From NCBI GenBank assembly GCA_002454045.1, contig DKID01000004.1, positions 8,462 through 72,461 of the forward strand: 64,000 nt of DNA, in the 5' to 3' direction. Shown here one piece after another: positions 27,185 through 35,954 of this stretch (positions are counted from its first letter, which is position 1; the number at the start of each line of letters is the position of its first letter). Under the pieces are notes generated by a model. It ran no database searches. It worked only from the letters and a program-made list of their open reading frames with translations, and had not been told where the DNA came from. Source of the stretch: Nitrospina sp. UBA6727. Lineage in GTDB: Bacteria; Nitrospinota; Nitrospinia; Nitrospinales; VA-1. Position numbers and translations under genes: made by a program.

Positions 27185-29098
27185 ATGCAACAAAAAAAGT
27201 TTTACATCACCACCCCCATTTATTACGTCAACGATGTCCCCCACATAGGCCACGCCTACACCACCATCGCGGCGGATGTGGCCGCGCGCTATCAACGCCT
27301 CGAAGGAGCCGACGTCTTTTTCCTGACCGGCACCGACGAGCACGGGCAAAAAGTCCAGCAGGCCGCCGACGAATTTGGCGTGAGCCCGCAGGAACATGTC
27401 GACAAACTTCATCAGCGATTCAAAGAACTCTGGGTGCGGCTCAACATTTCCAACAACGATTTCATCCGCACCACCGAGGAGCGGCATAAAAAATTAGTGC
27501 GCGACATTCTTCGGCAACTTCACTCCAAAGATGAGATTTACCGCGACAGTTATGAAGGCTGGTATTGCACGCCCTGCGAACGGTTCTGGACCGAGAAAGA
27601 CTTGGCGGAAGGAAACTGCCCGGAATGCCAACGCAAAGTGGACAAGATCAAAGAACATAATTATTTTTTTCGCATGAAAAAATATCAGCGCTGGCTAGTC
27701 GAGAAAATTAAAAACGATCCGCATTTCATCTTGCCCGCTTCGCGAAAAAATGAAGTGCTCGGTTTCCTGGAAAAACCGCTGGAAGATTTATGCATCTCGC
27801 GCCCCAAGTCCAGACTTGCGTGGGGCATCCCCCTTCCCTTTGACGAAGATTACGTCACCTATGTCTGGTTCGACGCCCTGATCAACTACATCTCCATTCA
27901 CGGTTCGCTGGACGATATTAAAACATCCAAATTCTGGCCCGCCGATCACAACATGGTAGGCAAAGATATTCTCACCACGCACGCGGTATATTGGTCCACC
28001 ATGCTCAAAGCCATTGGACTGGAACCACCCAAAAATATTTTCGCGCACGGATGGTGGACCGTGAACGGACAAAAGATGTCGAAATCATTACAAAATGTTG
28101 TGGAGCCCAACCAGTTGATCGACCAGTTCGGAGTTGACGTCATCCGTTATTTTCTTCTTCGAGAAGTTCCTTTCGGATTAGACGGCGACTTCTCGCACAA
28201 AGCCCTCATCGGCAGACTGAACAGCGATTTGGCCAACAACCTCGGCAACTTGCTGAATCGAACCGTCAACATGATGAAAAAATATTGCGGCGGAATTATT
28301 CCAGTTCCCGCAACGGTCGCCGCCGAAGATAATTCGTTAACCGAAAAATCCGCCGAAGTGATTGCCGAGGTACGCAAACTTTATAACGAACTGGCGTACA
28401 ATAAAATCCTGCAAAAAATTTGGGAACTGGTGGACGCCACCAATCAATACATCGACAAAACCGGCCCCTGGAATCTCGCAAAAACCGACGCGGGAAATGA
28501 GCGGCTGAAAACCGTGATGTACAACTCCGCGGAATCGCTGCGCGTTTTGGGAATCTTGTTGAATCCGTTCATGCCGCAAAGCACCGAGTCATTGATGAAA
28601 CAACTCGGCGTCGCAACCGCCATCGAAGAACAGGGGATGAACTCCATCGACAAATGGGGCGGATTAAAATCCGGAAGCCAGACGCAAAAAGCCAACCCGT
28701 TGTTTCCGCGAATCGAAGACAAGCAAGCGGAAAAAATTCTCGCCGAAATCTCTGCGCCGAAAAAAGACGCAGCGCATCAAATCACCATCGACGAGTTTAT
28801 GAAGATGGAATTAAGAACCGGCAAAATTATGGCGGCGGAAAAAGTTAAAAAGTCAAAAAAACTTATTCAACTAAAAATCGACATCGGCACCGAAACCCGG
28901 CAAGTGCTGGCGGGCATCTCCGCAAGTTATGAACCGGCGGACTTGGTTGGGCGAACGGTCATCATCGTCGCCAATCTCAAACCCGCCAAGTTGATGGGCA
29001 TCGAGTCGCAAGGCATGGTGCTTGCCGCAGGCGATGGCGACACGATCATGCTGGCTGGATTCGATCAGGAACCGGGACAAGGGATTCGAGTAAGATGA
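27185..29098 (+). CDS. metG: Methionyl-tRNA synthetase
   Basis: Charges tRNA-Met. It is 637 residues. The Rossmann domain has the HIGH motif in VPHIGHAYTTIAAD (near residue 19) and KMSKS in NGQKMSKSLQN (near 298). A single zinc knuckle CTPCERFW...CPEC (about 125-150) is present. The helical anticodon domain follows, then a C-terminal Trbp111-like tRNA-binding domain (about 535-637) starting at ITIDEFMKMELRTGKI. It overlaps the next gene by four bases (ATGA). Confidence 0.97.
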   Translation: MQQKKFYITTPIYYVNDVPHIGHAYTTIAADVAARYQRLEGADVFFLTGTDEHGQKVQQAADEFGVSPQEHVDKLHQRFKELWVRLNISNNDFIRTTEERHKKLVRDILRQLHSKDEIYRDSYEGWYCTPCERFWTEKDLAEGNCPECQRKVDKIKEHNYFFRMKKYQRWLVEKIKNDPHFILPASRKNEVLGFLEKPLEDLCISRPKSRLAWGIPLPFDEDYVTYVWFDALINYISIHGSLDDIKTSKFWPADHNMVGKDILTTHAVYWSTMLKAIGLEPPKNIFAHGWWTVNGQKMSKSLQNVVEPNQLIDQFGVDVIRYFLLREVPFGLDGDFSHKALIGRLNSDLANNLGNLLNRTVNMMKKYCGGIIPVPATVAAEDNSLTEKSAEVIAEVRKLYNELAYNKILQKIWELVDATNQYIDKTGPWNLAKTDAGNERLKTVMYNSAESLRVLGILLNPFMPQSTESLMKQLGVATAIEEQGMNSIDKWGGLKSGSQTQKANPLFPRIEDKQAEKILAEISAPKKDAAHQITIDEFMKMELRTGKIMAAEKVKKSKKLIQLKIDIGTETRQVLAGISASYEPADLVGRTVIIVANLKPAKLMGIESQGMVLAAGDGDTIMLAGFDQEPGQGIRVR

Positions 29099-30486
29099 TC
29101 ATCGACACTCACGCGCATATTGATGGCGCCGATTACGACGAAGACCGCGAAGCAGTTATCGAGCGCGCCCGCGAAAATGGCGTCAAGTACATAGTCAATG
29201 TCGGTTGCGATGTTGAAAGCAGTTATCGTTCGATGGAGTTGGCGGAGCAGTATGATTTTATGTACGCCACCGCCGGCGTCCACCCGCACGATGTTAAGTC
29301 CATCGACGCAAACACGTACGCCCACTTGCGGCAACTTTTGTTGCACCCGAAAGTAATTGCCCTCGGCGAAATTGGTCTCGACTTCTTCAAAAATTATTCG
29401 CCGCAAGATGTCCAACGCGCTCACTTCCGCAACCAAATTCAGATGGCGCGCGAAATGAACAAGCCCATCATCATTCATTGTCGCGACGCCAACGAAAACA
29501 CCATCGCCATCCTCTCCGAGTTTTACCCGAAAGAACCAAACGCGCGGTCGGGAATTTTCCACTGTTTTTCTGGCGATCAAAAGTTGGCCGACAAAGCGTT
29601 GGAGATGGGATTTTATATTTCTTTTTCCGGGTCGGTAACATTCAAAAAAGCAGACAACCTGCGGGCGGTGGCGAAAACTATTCCCGCAGACCGACTGTTC
29701 GCCGAGACGGACTGCCCTTACCTGACGCCCGTCCCGCACCGCGGCAAACGCAACGAACCGGCGTATGTAAACTTCACCGTGGAAAAACTTGCGGAAATCC
29801 GCGGACTAAAAATTGACGACGTGCAACGCACCATGGCTCTCAACTTTTTCGAACTTTTTGGAATTGGAGAAAATGCTAGCACCGGAACCATCTCGTACAA
29901 AATCCGCAACTCACTTTATCTGAACCTGACGCAACGGTGCACGGCGGATTGCGTTTTCTGCACCCGTCTAACCAAGCCGGTCGTGCAAGGTTATAACTTG
30001 GCGTTGCAACGAGAACCGTCCGCGCAAGAAGTGTGGGAGTCAATCGACGACGTTAAAAATTACGCCGAGGTTGTCTTCTGCGGATTCGGCGAGCCGACGT
30101 TGCGGTTGGACGTCATCAAGGAAGTGGCGCGGAAAATAAAAGATGGCGGCGGGCGTGTGCGGCTCAACACCAACGGGCACGGCAACGTCATCAACAAGCG
30201 CAACATTCTTCCCGAGTTATCGGGACTGATCGATGAAATCTCGGTGAGCCTCAACGCCGATACTTCGGAAACCTACGACGAAATCTGCCAGCCTTTGCCC
30301 ATGCTCAAAAACGGAATCTACGAAAAGATTAAAGAGTTCATCGCGGAAGCCAAGAAATATATTCCCGAAGTACAAGCCACCATCGTCACGCATCAAAAAG
30401 ACGTGGACGAGACGAAGTGCGAAACCATCGTCAATGAAAAGTTCGGCGTGAAATATCGGGCGCGAAGATACAACATCGTCGGCTAA
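29095..30486 (+). CDS. TatD-family nuclease fused to a radical SAM domain
   Basis: A 463-residue two-domain protein. Residues 1 to about 258 form a complete TatD metal-dependent hydrolase: IDTHAHIDG, GEIGLDF, IIHCRDA, IFHCFSGD and AETDCPYLTP. Residues about 268-463 form a radical SAM domain with the cluster motif C282-C286-C289 (CTADCVFC), the GE-type motif FCGFGEPTLR and SVSLNADTSETYDEICQP. In other bacteria the TatD-associated radical SAM protein is usually a separate gene next to tatD; here one frame covers both with no stop. TatD proteins act in DNA or tRNA processing; the radical SAM reaction is unknown. Confidence 0.92.
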   Translation: MIIDTHAHIDGADYDEDREAVIERARENGVKYIVNVGCDVESSYRSMELAEQYDFMYATAGVHPHDVKSIDANTYAHLRQLLLHPKVIALGEIGLDFFKNYSPQDVQRAHFRNQIQMAREMNKPIIIHCRDANENTIAILSEFYPKEPNARSGIFHCFSGDQKLADKALEMGFYISFSGSVTFKKADNLRAVAKTIPADRLFAETDCPYLTPVPHRGKRNEPAYVNFTVEKLAEIRGLKIDDVQRTMALNFFELFGIGENASTGTISYKIRNSLYLNLTQRCTADCVFCTRLTKPVVQGYNLALQREPSAQEVWESIDDVKNYAEVVFCGFGEPTLRLDVIKEVARKIKDGGGRVRLNTNGHGNVINKRNILPELSGLIDEISVSLNADTSETYDEICQPLPMLKNGIYEKIKEFIAEAKKYIPEVQATIVTHQKDVDETKCETIVNEKFGVKYRARRYNIVG

Positions 30487-30593
30487 CTCATCACGCGGTC
30501 AGCGGCGCAACGGTGATGACGGCGGCGCGCGAAAATTTTTCAGCAGCGACGGTGCAGACGCCATCGCCACGTTCCTCGATTGGCATATTAAAA

Positions 30594-31043
30594 ATGAACG
30601 ACATCGACCATCCCGACAGTCCGCAAGAAAAAAATAATTCCGCAGCGCGGCGCGGGCTTGGGTGGGTGTCGCTGGGCGCGGGTCTTGCTGGGTTGAGCGT
30701 CATGCTCGGCGCGTTCGGCGCGCATTCTTTAAAGGCGCACTTGGTGGAAAAAAAACTCGCCACCTTCCACACCGCCACCGACTACCTCGGTTATCACGCT
30801 TTAGGGCTGGTCGCCATCGGCGTTCTCATATATTTGCTCGGCGGGAAAACTGCTCGCAAGTTGCGATGGTCTGCCGTTTGGATGAGTGCTGGAATCGTTT
30901 TCTTCTGCGGCAGTTTGTTCGGACTGGTGTTTGACGGTCCGCGGTTTCTCGGTCCCATCACTCCGCTGGGCGGATTCTGCTTTATGGTCGGCTGGTTCAC
31001 GTTGGCTTTCGCTTTGCTGAAACACGAACGGCGCAGCGAGTAG
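30594..31043 (+). CDS. DUF423 membrane protein
   Basis: A 149-residue inner-membrane protein with four predicted membrane spans. The DUF423 pattern is clear: GLSVMLGAFGAHSLKAHL, FHTATDYLGYHALGLVAIG and SLFGLVFDGPRFLGPITPLGG. The ATG at 30594 gives a short cytoplasmic tail before the first span. An earlier ATG at 30513 lies in low-complexity GACGGCGG sequence and is not supported. The function of the family is unknown. Confidence 0.83.
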   Translation: MNDIDHPDSPQEKNNSAARRGLGWVSLGAGLAGLSVMLGAFGAHSLKAHLVEKKLATFHTATDYLGYHALGLVAIGVLIYLLGGKTARKLRWSAVWMSAGIVFFCGSLFGLVFDGPRFLGPITPLGGFCFMVGWFTLAFALLKHERRSE

Positions 31044-31074
31044 CCGCGCGCCTTTTGCGGTCGCCGTTGTTCGT

Positions 31075-32076
31075 CTAGGGAAGGACGGGCAGTGTCACTA
31101 AAATTGGTTCTCCGTCCAGGGCTTTCAAAAACTCCACCAAATCTTTTTTCTCCTGACTGCTTAGTTCTAGCGGAGTGATGAACGGACTCAAGTTTTCCTT
31201 CGTATTCCCGCCGTAGTCGTAGAGGTTGATCACGTCTGTCAACGTGGCTACGGTTCCATTGTGCATATAAGGAGCGGACTTGGTAATGTCCCGCAACCCC
31301 GGCGTCTTGAAGGCTCCCTTGTCGAAGTCATCTTTGCTTTCGTTGTAGCGTCCTAAGTCGGATTTCAATGGTCCCGCGGCACTGACGCCGATGTTATGAA
31401 ATCCGCTGTCGGTGAACGCCGGACCATTGTGGCAGATGGAACATTTGGCTTTACCAAAAAACAGTTCCATCCCATTCACCGCGGAAGCGGACATCGCGCT
31501 TTTGTCCCCCGCCCAATATTTATCGTAACTGGAATTTTTAGAAACTATCGAGCGTTCAAAGGTGGCAATCGCTTTGGCAATGTTATCCACAGTCAACGAG
31601 TCTTTTCCGAAGACCGCGTCGAAACGATTTACATAACCGGGAAGGGCTTTCAATTCGCGAACCAACTCGTCGAAGTTCTGATTCATTTCATCGGGCGCGG
31701 CGATGGGTCCGCTCGCTTGCTCTTCTAGTGATTTTGCGCGACCATCCCACATTTGCAATTCGAAATAACCACTGTTGATTACCGTCGGCGCGTGTCGGCC
31801 CAACTCCTTTTGGCCATTGCCTAAGGAGCGGGGAAGACCGTCGCTCCAGCCTAATCCGGGATTGTGGCAAGTAGCGCAACTGATCCAGTTGCTGCCAGAA
31901 AGTCGCGGGTCAAAATAAAGCATCTTCCCCAACTCTTCTTTTTCTTGCGACCATGCATTGTCAGCGGGATGCTTCATTTCCGGGACGGGGTCGTAGAATG
32001 AATCTTCTTCGGCAAAAATTCCAACGGGGGAAAAACTAACTGCACAAAAAATTGCGATGAGCCAAGCGCGTTTCAT
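31075..32076 (-). CDS. Di-haem cytochrome c peroxidase family protein
   Basis: A 333-residue periplasmic protein with a signal peptide (cleavage near FAEED). Two haem c motifs are present, CATCH at 67-71 and CSICH at 212-216, in the CcpA/MauG arrangement. Other family features are GKMLYFDPRLSGSNWISC, NSGYFELQMWDGRAKSLEEQA and ITKSAPYMHNGTVATLTDVI, the last carrying the methionine that can ligate the electron-transfer haem. Bacterial relatives reduce hydrogen peroxide. It stands alone, transcribed toward DUF423. Confidence 0.92.
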   Translation of the reverse strand: MKRAWLIAIFCAVSFSPVGIFAEEDSFYDPVPEMKHPADNAWSQEKEELGKMLYFDPRLSGSNWISCATCHNPGLGWSDGLPRSLGNGQKELGRHAPTVINSGYFELQMWDGRAKSLEEQASGPIAAPDEMNQNFDELVRELKALPGYVNRFDAVFGKDSLTVDNIAKAIATFERSIVSKNSSYDKYWAGDKSAMSASAVNGMELFFGKAKCSICHNGPAFTDSGFHNIGVSAAGPLKSDLGRYNESKDDFDKGAFKTPGLRDITKSAPYMHNGTVATLTDVINLYDYGGNTKENLSPFITPLELSSQEKKDLVEFLKALDGEPILVTLPVLP

Positions 32077-32133
32077 AAAATAATTCTCCTGATTAAACTT
32101 TTTTGTTACGGGTTATTGTGTTCTGGAAATATA

Positions 32134-32601
32134 TTAATGACAACTTCCGAGTCCGCGTTTTTCCAAATATTTCTGGTGATAATCTTCCGCCGCGTAGTAT
32201 TTCGCCGCCGGAGTAATTTCCGTGACGATGGCGGAATGAAAACGCCTCGACTCGTCAGCCTTCGCCTTCGACGCTTCTGCGGAGGCTTGCTGCTCTGGGG
32301 AATGATAAAAAATTGCGGAGCGATACTGCGTTCCTCTATCGGGACCTTGCCGGTTTAATGTCGTGGGGTCGTGGCAACTCCACAACACATTGAGCAACTC
32401 TTCATACGAAACGACGGCGGAGTCAAATTCAACTCGAACCACTTCGGCGTGCCCGGAACGTCCGGTGCAAACTTGTTCGTAAGTTGGGTCTTCAGTTGTC
32501 CCGCCCGCGTAACCCACCGAGGTGGAGATGACCCCCGCCGTTTTTTGAAAAGTCAATTCCACTCCCCAGAAACATCCCGCGCCGAAAGTAGCGACCGCCA
32601 T
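32134..32601 (-). CDS. msrA: Peptide methionine (S)-S-oxide reductase
   Basis: A 155-residue repair enzyme that reduces methionine sulfoxide in proteins. The active-site motif GAGCFWGVE is at the N-terminus, and SVGYAGG, GHAEVVRVEFD and the C-terminal EDYHQKYLEKRG agree with the family. The start ATG follows AAGGAGGAGGGAAG, which begins inside the stop codon of the small upstream frame, so the two may be coupled. Confidence 0.94.
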   Translation of the reverse strand: MAVATFGAGCFWGVELTFQKTAGVISTSVGYAGGTTEDPTYEQVCTGRSGHAEVVRVEFDSAVVSYEELLNVLWSCHDPTTLNRQGPDRGTQYRSAIFYHSPEQQASAEASKAKADESRRFHSAIVTEITPAAKYYAAEDYHQKYLEKRGLGSCH

Positions 32602-32616
32602 ATTCTTCCCTCCTCC

Positions 32617-32790
32617 TTAACCGCGACTTCGGTTATAAAATCTGTAGCAATAGCCCAGAAGAATTATGACCGCGAACGCCAAGACGGTGAAATGAAATTT
32701 GTATTCGACGGAATACCAACTCGGAGAAAAACGCACCGTGCCGTTAATCTTGCGGGAATAATGCTTCAACGCTTCGCCGTATTCTATCAT
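32617..32790 (-). CDS. Possible small tail-anchored membrane protein before msrA
   Basis: A 57-residue frame starting MIEYGEALKHY and ending in one hydrophobic segment (FTVLAFAVIILLGYCY) with a basic tail, the layout of a tail-anchored inner-membrane protein. Its TAA is followed at once by the GGAGG used by msrA. No clear Shine-Dalgarno precedes its own ATG. I do not recognise it and it may not be translated. Confidence 0.38.
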   Translation of the reverse strand: MIEYGEALKHYSRKINGTVRFSPSWYSVEYKFHFTVLAFAVIILLGYCYRFYNRSRG

Positions 32791-32997
32791 CAAGTGAACG
32801 GGGAACCGATCTTGCCCGTGATTTTCCTTCCGAAAAACGCAACATGAAATTTATCTTAACATTCCGCCGACCGCAGGAACAACCAGCAAAAACTTTTCGC
32901 GCCGCGCCGTGCCACCGACCGCGGCAGAGAATTTTGGACGCCGGCGCGAAAAATTGTTATCATCCGCAATGGTCCAAACTTCAATAGGAGAATCGTC

Positions 32998-33744
32998 ATG
33001 GATGTTCTAATAATCCTGCTGGTATTGCTCGCCTTGCTAATGTTCAGCACGTTCAAAGTTTTGCGCGAATACGAAAGAGGTGTGATTTTTTTATTCGGAA
33101 GATTCTGGAAAGTGAAAGGTCCGGGAATCATCATCGTCATCCCCGGAGTCCAAAAAATGGTCAAGGTAAGTTTGCGCACGGTGGTCATGGATGTGCCGCC
33201 GCAGGACATCATCACCAAAGATAACGTCACCGTGAAAGTCAACGCCGTCATCTATTTTCGCGTGGTGGATTCCAGAAAAGCGATCATCGAAGTGGAAGAC
33301 TATCTTTACGCAACTTCCCAACTTTCGCAAACTACTTTGCGGAGTATTCTCGGACAGAGCACGCTGGACGATTTGTTGTCCAATCGGGAAGACATCAACG
33401 CGCATCTGCAAAGAGTCATCGATGAACAAACCGAACCGTGGGGAGTGAAAGTCGCCAACGTAGAAGTCAAGAACGTTGACCTGCCGCAAGAAATGCAACG
33501 CGCCCTGGCGAAGCAGGCAGAAGCCGAGCGCGAAAGGCGCGCCAAGGTCATCAACGCGCAAGGCGAGTTTGAAGCGGCGCAGAAAACTTGCGACGCCGCC
33601 GACCTTATCGGCGCGCATCCTCCCGCTTTGCAGTTACGCTTTTTCCAAACTTTGCTCGACCTTTCTTCCGGCGAGGGGACGCACACTTATCTCCCCATCC
33701 CGATTGAATTGTTCGACTCGCTTCGCAAAGGGAAAGACGCTTAG
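32998..33744 (+). CDS. Slipin (SPFH/band 7) membrane protein
   Basis: A 248-residue stomatin-like protein. One N-terminal membrane segment (about 2-18) is followed by the band 7 domain: EYERGVIFLFGRFWKVKGPG, VVMDVPPQDIITKDNVTVKVNAVIYFRV and GQSTLDDLLSNREDIN. The C-terminal helix with QRALAKQAEAERERRAKVINAQGE is the oligomerisation region. Slipins form large membrane assemblies. The usual NfeD partner protease is not adjacent. The ATG follows AATAGGAGAATCGTC. Confidence 0.92.
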   Translation: MDVLIILLVLLALLMFSTFKVLREYERGVIFLFGRFWKVKGPGIIIVIPGVQKMVKVSLRTVVMDVPPQDIITKDNVTVKVNAVIYFRVVDSRKAIIEVEDYLYATSQLSQTTLRSILGQSTLDDLLSNREDINAHLQRVIDEQTEPWGVKVANVEVKNVDLPQEMQRALAKQAEAERERRAKVINAQGEFEAAQKTCDAADLIGAHPPALQLRFFQTLLDLSSGEGTHTYLPIPIELFDSLRKGKDA

Positions 33745-33759
33745 GCGCGCGGCGCGAAA

Positions 33760-34881
33760 CTAAGGGCGCAAAAGGTGAATCAAATTTCCCGCGGCGTAAA
33801 CGCGGACGACCGCCAAAGAATCTTGCAACAACTCCACCAATATCGGGAAAGCCTCCGCGCCGCCCATCATCCCTACCGCTCGCACCGCCGCCGTGCGAAC
33901 CCGAGAGTGGTCGTCCCGCAACGCCGTCTTCAGCAGACTTACGCGGCCGAGAATTTTCGTTTCTCCCAAAACCCGCGCGGTGGCACTACGCACGCCAAAG
34001 TCAGGATGCCGCAACAAATCCGCAAACACGTTCTGGCAAGAGTCGGAATCCATGCGGCTCAACGCCACCGCCGCCGCGAGCCTCACCATCCCGTCATCGT
34101 CCACGCATAAGGGAAGCAAATCCGACTGCGCCGCGCGAAGGTTGCCCATCGCCAACGCCGCCGCGTACCGAACTGACGCGTTGTCCCGCGCGATCAATTC
34201 CCTGAGTTTCGGCAACATTTCCGCCGTGGCTTTTCCCGCGACCGCTTTCAAACTGTAGAACACCATCTCCGGTTCCGCGTGGTCAAACAACTTCGCCAGA
34301 TGCGGCAAAACTTCGCGGGTGCCAATCTTGCCAAGGTATCCAATCGCCTGATACCTACGGTCGGCGACGGGATGCGTAAGCGGCGCCAACACGTTTTGAA
34401 GATATTTTTTTTCGCCGCGCTTGACCAGTCCCGACGAAGCCGCCATGCGCATCGGCACGTCGTAAGATTTTAGAAACGCGCGCACTTCATCCACCGCGTC
34501 GGGTCCGCCTTCATCGCCAAGTATTTCAACCGCCGCGCTGCGAACCCAGATGTCGGCGTCGTCCGTCATCCTGCGCGCCGCCCGCAACACATCGGCGCGG
34601 GAAACTTTTTGCAATCCTTGCAACGCAAACAAGCGCGCCGTCGGATAAACATCTTCCGTCGCCGCGTTGAGCAACGGGACGAGTTGCGCGTCGCGGGATT
34701 CCCCCGCCGCCCGCGCCGCGGCGGCTCTCACAAACGCTTGCTCATTTTTATAGGCGTTGCGCAAAACCGCCACGCTGGTTGCGCGGATTTTCTCGACCAC
34801 CGCGGCGGTTGGGGAGTCGGCAAATCCCATCGCGGGGACGGCGAAAAGAACCAGCAGGCAAGCCGCCGTTGGACGCGTCAT
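33760..34881 (-). CDS. Secreted HEAT-repeat protein
   Basis: A 373-residue protein with a signal peptide (TAACLLVLFAVPAMGFA) and then about eight or more HEAT-like repeats with recurring patterns such as VRSAAVEILGDEGG, VRYAAALAMGNL, VRLAAAVALSRM and VRTAAVRAVGMMGG. It is probably a periplasmic or surface protein-binding scaffold. The ATG at 34881 overlaps the stop of the glycosyltransferase by four bases (ATGA) and gives the better signal peptide. A start 21 bases earlier is possible. Its partner is unknown. Confidence 0.82.
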   Translation of the reverse strand: MTRPTAACLLVLFAVPAMGFADSPTAAVVEKIRATSVAVLRNAYKNEQAFVRAAAARAAGESRDAQLVPLLNAATEDVYPTARLFALQGLQKVSRADVLRAARRMTDDADIWVRSAAVEILGDEGGPDAVDEVRAFLKSYDVPMRMAASSGLVKRGEKKYLQNVLAPLTHPVADRRYQAIGYLGKIGTREVLPHLAKLFDHAEPEMVFYSLKAVAGKATAEMLPKLRELIARDNASVRYAAALAMGNLRAAQSDLLPLCVDDDGMVRLAAAVALSRMDSDSCQNVFADLLRHPDFGVRSATARVLGETKILGRVSLLKTALRDDHSRVRTAAVRAVGMMGGAEAFPILVELLQDSLAVVRVYAAGNLIHLLRP

Positions 34882-35729
34882 CGACGAGGCTCCGCCACGC
34901 AACGCGAATATCCGGCGATTAAGTTTTGATAATATTTTTTCTCGCGATTTTTACCGCGCTTGCCGAAGCCGTGAATAAGGATTTCGCATTTTTCAATCAT
35001 CATCGTCACGACGCGGTTTCGTTGCTCGTCGTCCAGTTGGTTTTCTTGCAACAATTTTTCCAGCGCGAAAACCCGCCAGCGATCCATCCCCCAATATTTG
35101 CGCGACAACTGGTCGTCGTGTCCGCCGCGTTTGGTGATTAATTTTTCGTCGATGCAATGGAACGGATAACGTTGCGCGATGCGTAGCCACAAATCATAAT
35201 CTTCGCACACCCGCATGGACTCATCGAAGCCGCCGATGTTGCTCAACATTTTTGTGCGCAGCAACACCGACGACGGGCTGACGATGCACAACGGCAAACA
35301 ATATTGAAAAACATCGCCGGAATATTTTCGGTGCTTGTTCGCCGGGTTCACCCGCGTCCCGTTGCGAATCCATATCTCGTCCGTATAAACCACTTGCGAA
35401 TCCGGGCGGCGTTCCATCCATTTGATTTGCGCCGCCAACTTGCGCGGTTCCCACAAATCGTCCGAGTCGAGAAACGCGATGTAGTTTCCGCGCGCCGCCA
35501 CCACGCCGCGGTTGCGGGCAAAAGAGACGCCGCGGTTTTTCTCCAGCCGAATTAGTTTTACCGCGGGGAACCGTCCCACCAAAACGGCGGTGTCGTCCGT
35601 GGAGCCGTCATCCACCACGATCAATTCAAAGTCGGCGAAACTTTGCGCCAGAACGGAGCGGAGCGAATCCTCCAAACAATAACCTCTGTTGAATGTTGGG
35701 ATGATGACGGAGACCAGCGGTTTCGACAT
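34878..35729 (-). CDS. Family 2 glycosyltransferase
   Basis: A 283-residue GT-A enzyme that transfers a sugar to a surface glycan or lipid acceptor. Seen are the start VSVIIPTFNRGYCLEDSLRSVL, the nucleotide-binding VVDDGSTDD (about 38-46), FLDSDDLWEP (metal-binding DxD) and GGFDESMRVCEDYDLWLRI. The start at 35729 matches the family, although the frame is open further upstream. It overlaps the HEAT gene by four bases. No other glycan genes are adjacent, so acceptor and sugar are unknown. Confidence 0.88.
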   Translation of the reverse strand: MSKPLVSVIIPTFNRGYCLEDSLRSVLAQSFADFELIVVDDGSTDDTAVLVGRFPAVKLIRLEKNRGVSFARNRGVVAARGNYIAFLDSDDLWEPRKLAAQIKWMERRPDSQVVYTDEIWIRNGTRVNPANKHRKYSGDVFQYCLPLCIVSPSSVLLRTKMLSNIGGFDESMRVCEDYDLWLRIAQRYPFHCIDEKLITKRGGHDDQLSRKYWGMDRWRVFALEKLLQENQLDDEQRNRVVTMMIEKCEILIHGFGKRGKNREKKYYQNLIAGYSRCVAEPRR

Positions 35730-35855
35730 TATTTTTTGCGCGTTGCATGACGACGAGTTCAGCCCGCGGTAATCGCGTCCGCGAACGCCGCAAACCGTTG
35801 CCGTCAAAATTAAAGAACGCAAGCATATCACAGCCGCCGCCGCGCCATAAATGCC

Positions 35856-35885
35856 TTGACAAAGCGCCGCGGTTTTCATAACAAT
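35856..35885 (+). promoter_or_regulatory. Probable sigma-70-type promoter of the polyprenyl synthase gene
   Basis: A perfect TTGACA at 35856-35861 is followed after 17 bases by TAACAA(T) at 35879-35885, a four-of-six -10 match. It lies 70 bases before the ATG at 35955. Confidence 0.5.
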
Positions 35886-35954
35886 GATTGTTTTGTGTAA
35901 GGGAGCGGATTTAAAAACAGCGGGCAACGGCGCGGTTCACTACTCAGGTTTGCT

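Noticed and set aside
32371..32847. Plus-strand frame of 158 codons
   Set aside because: It lies mostly opposite msrA, which has clear homology, and shows no family motif.
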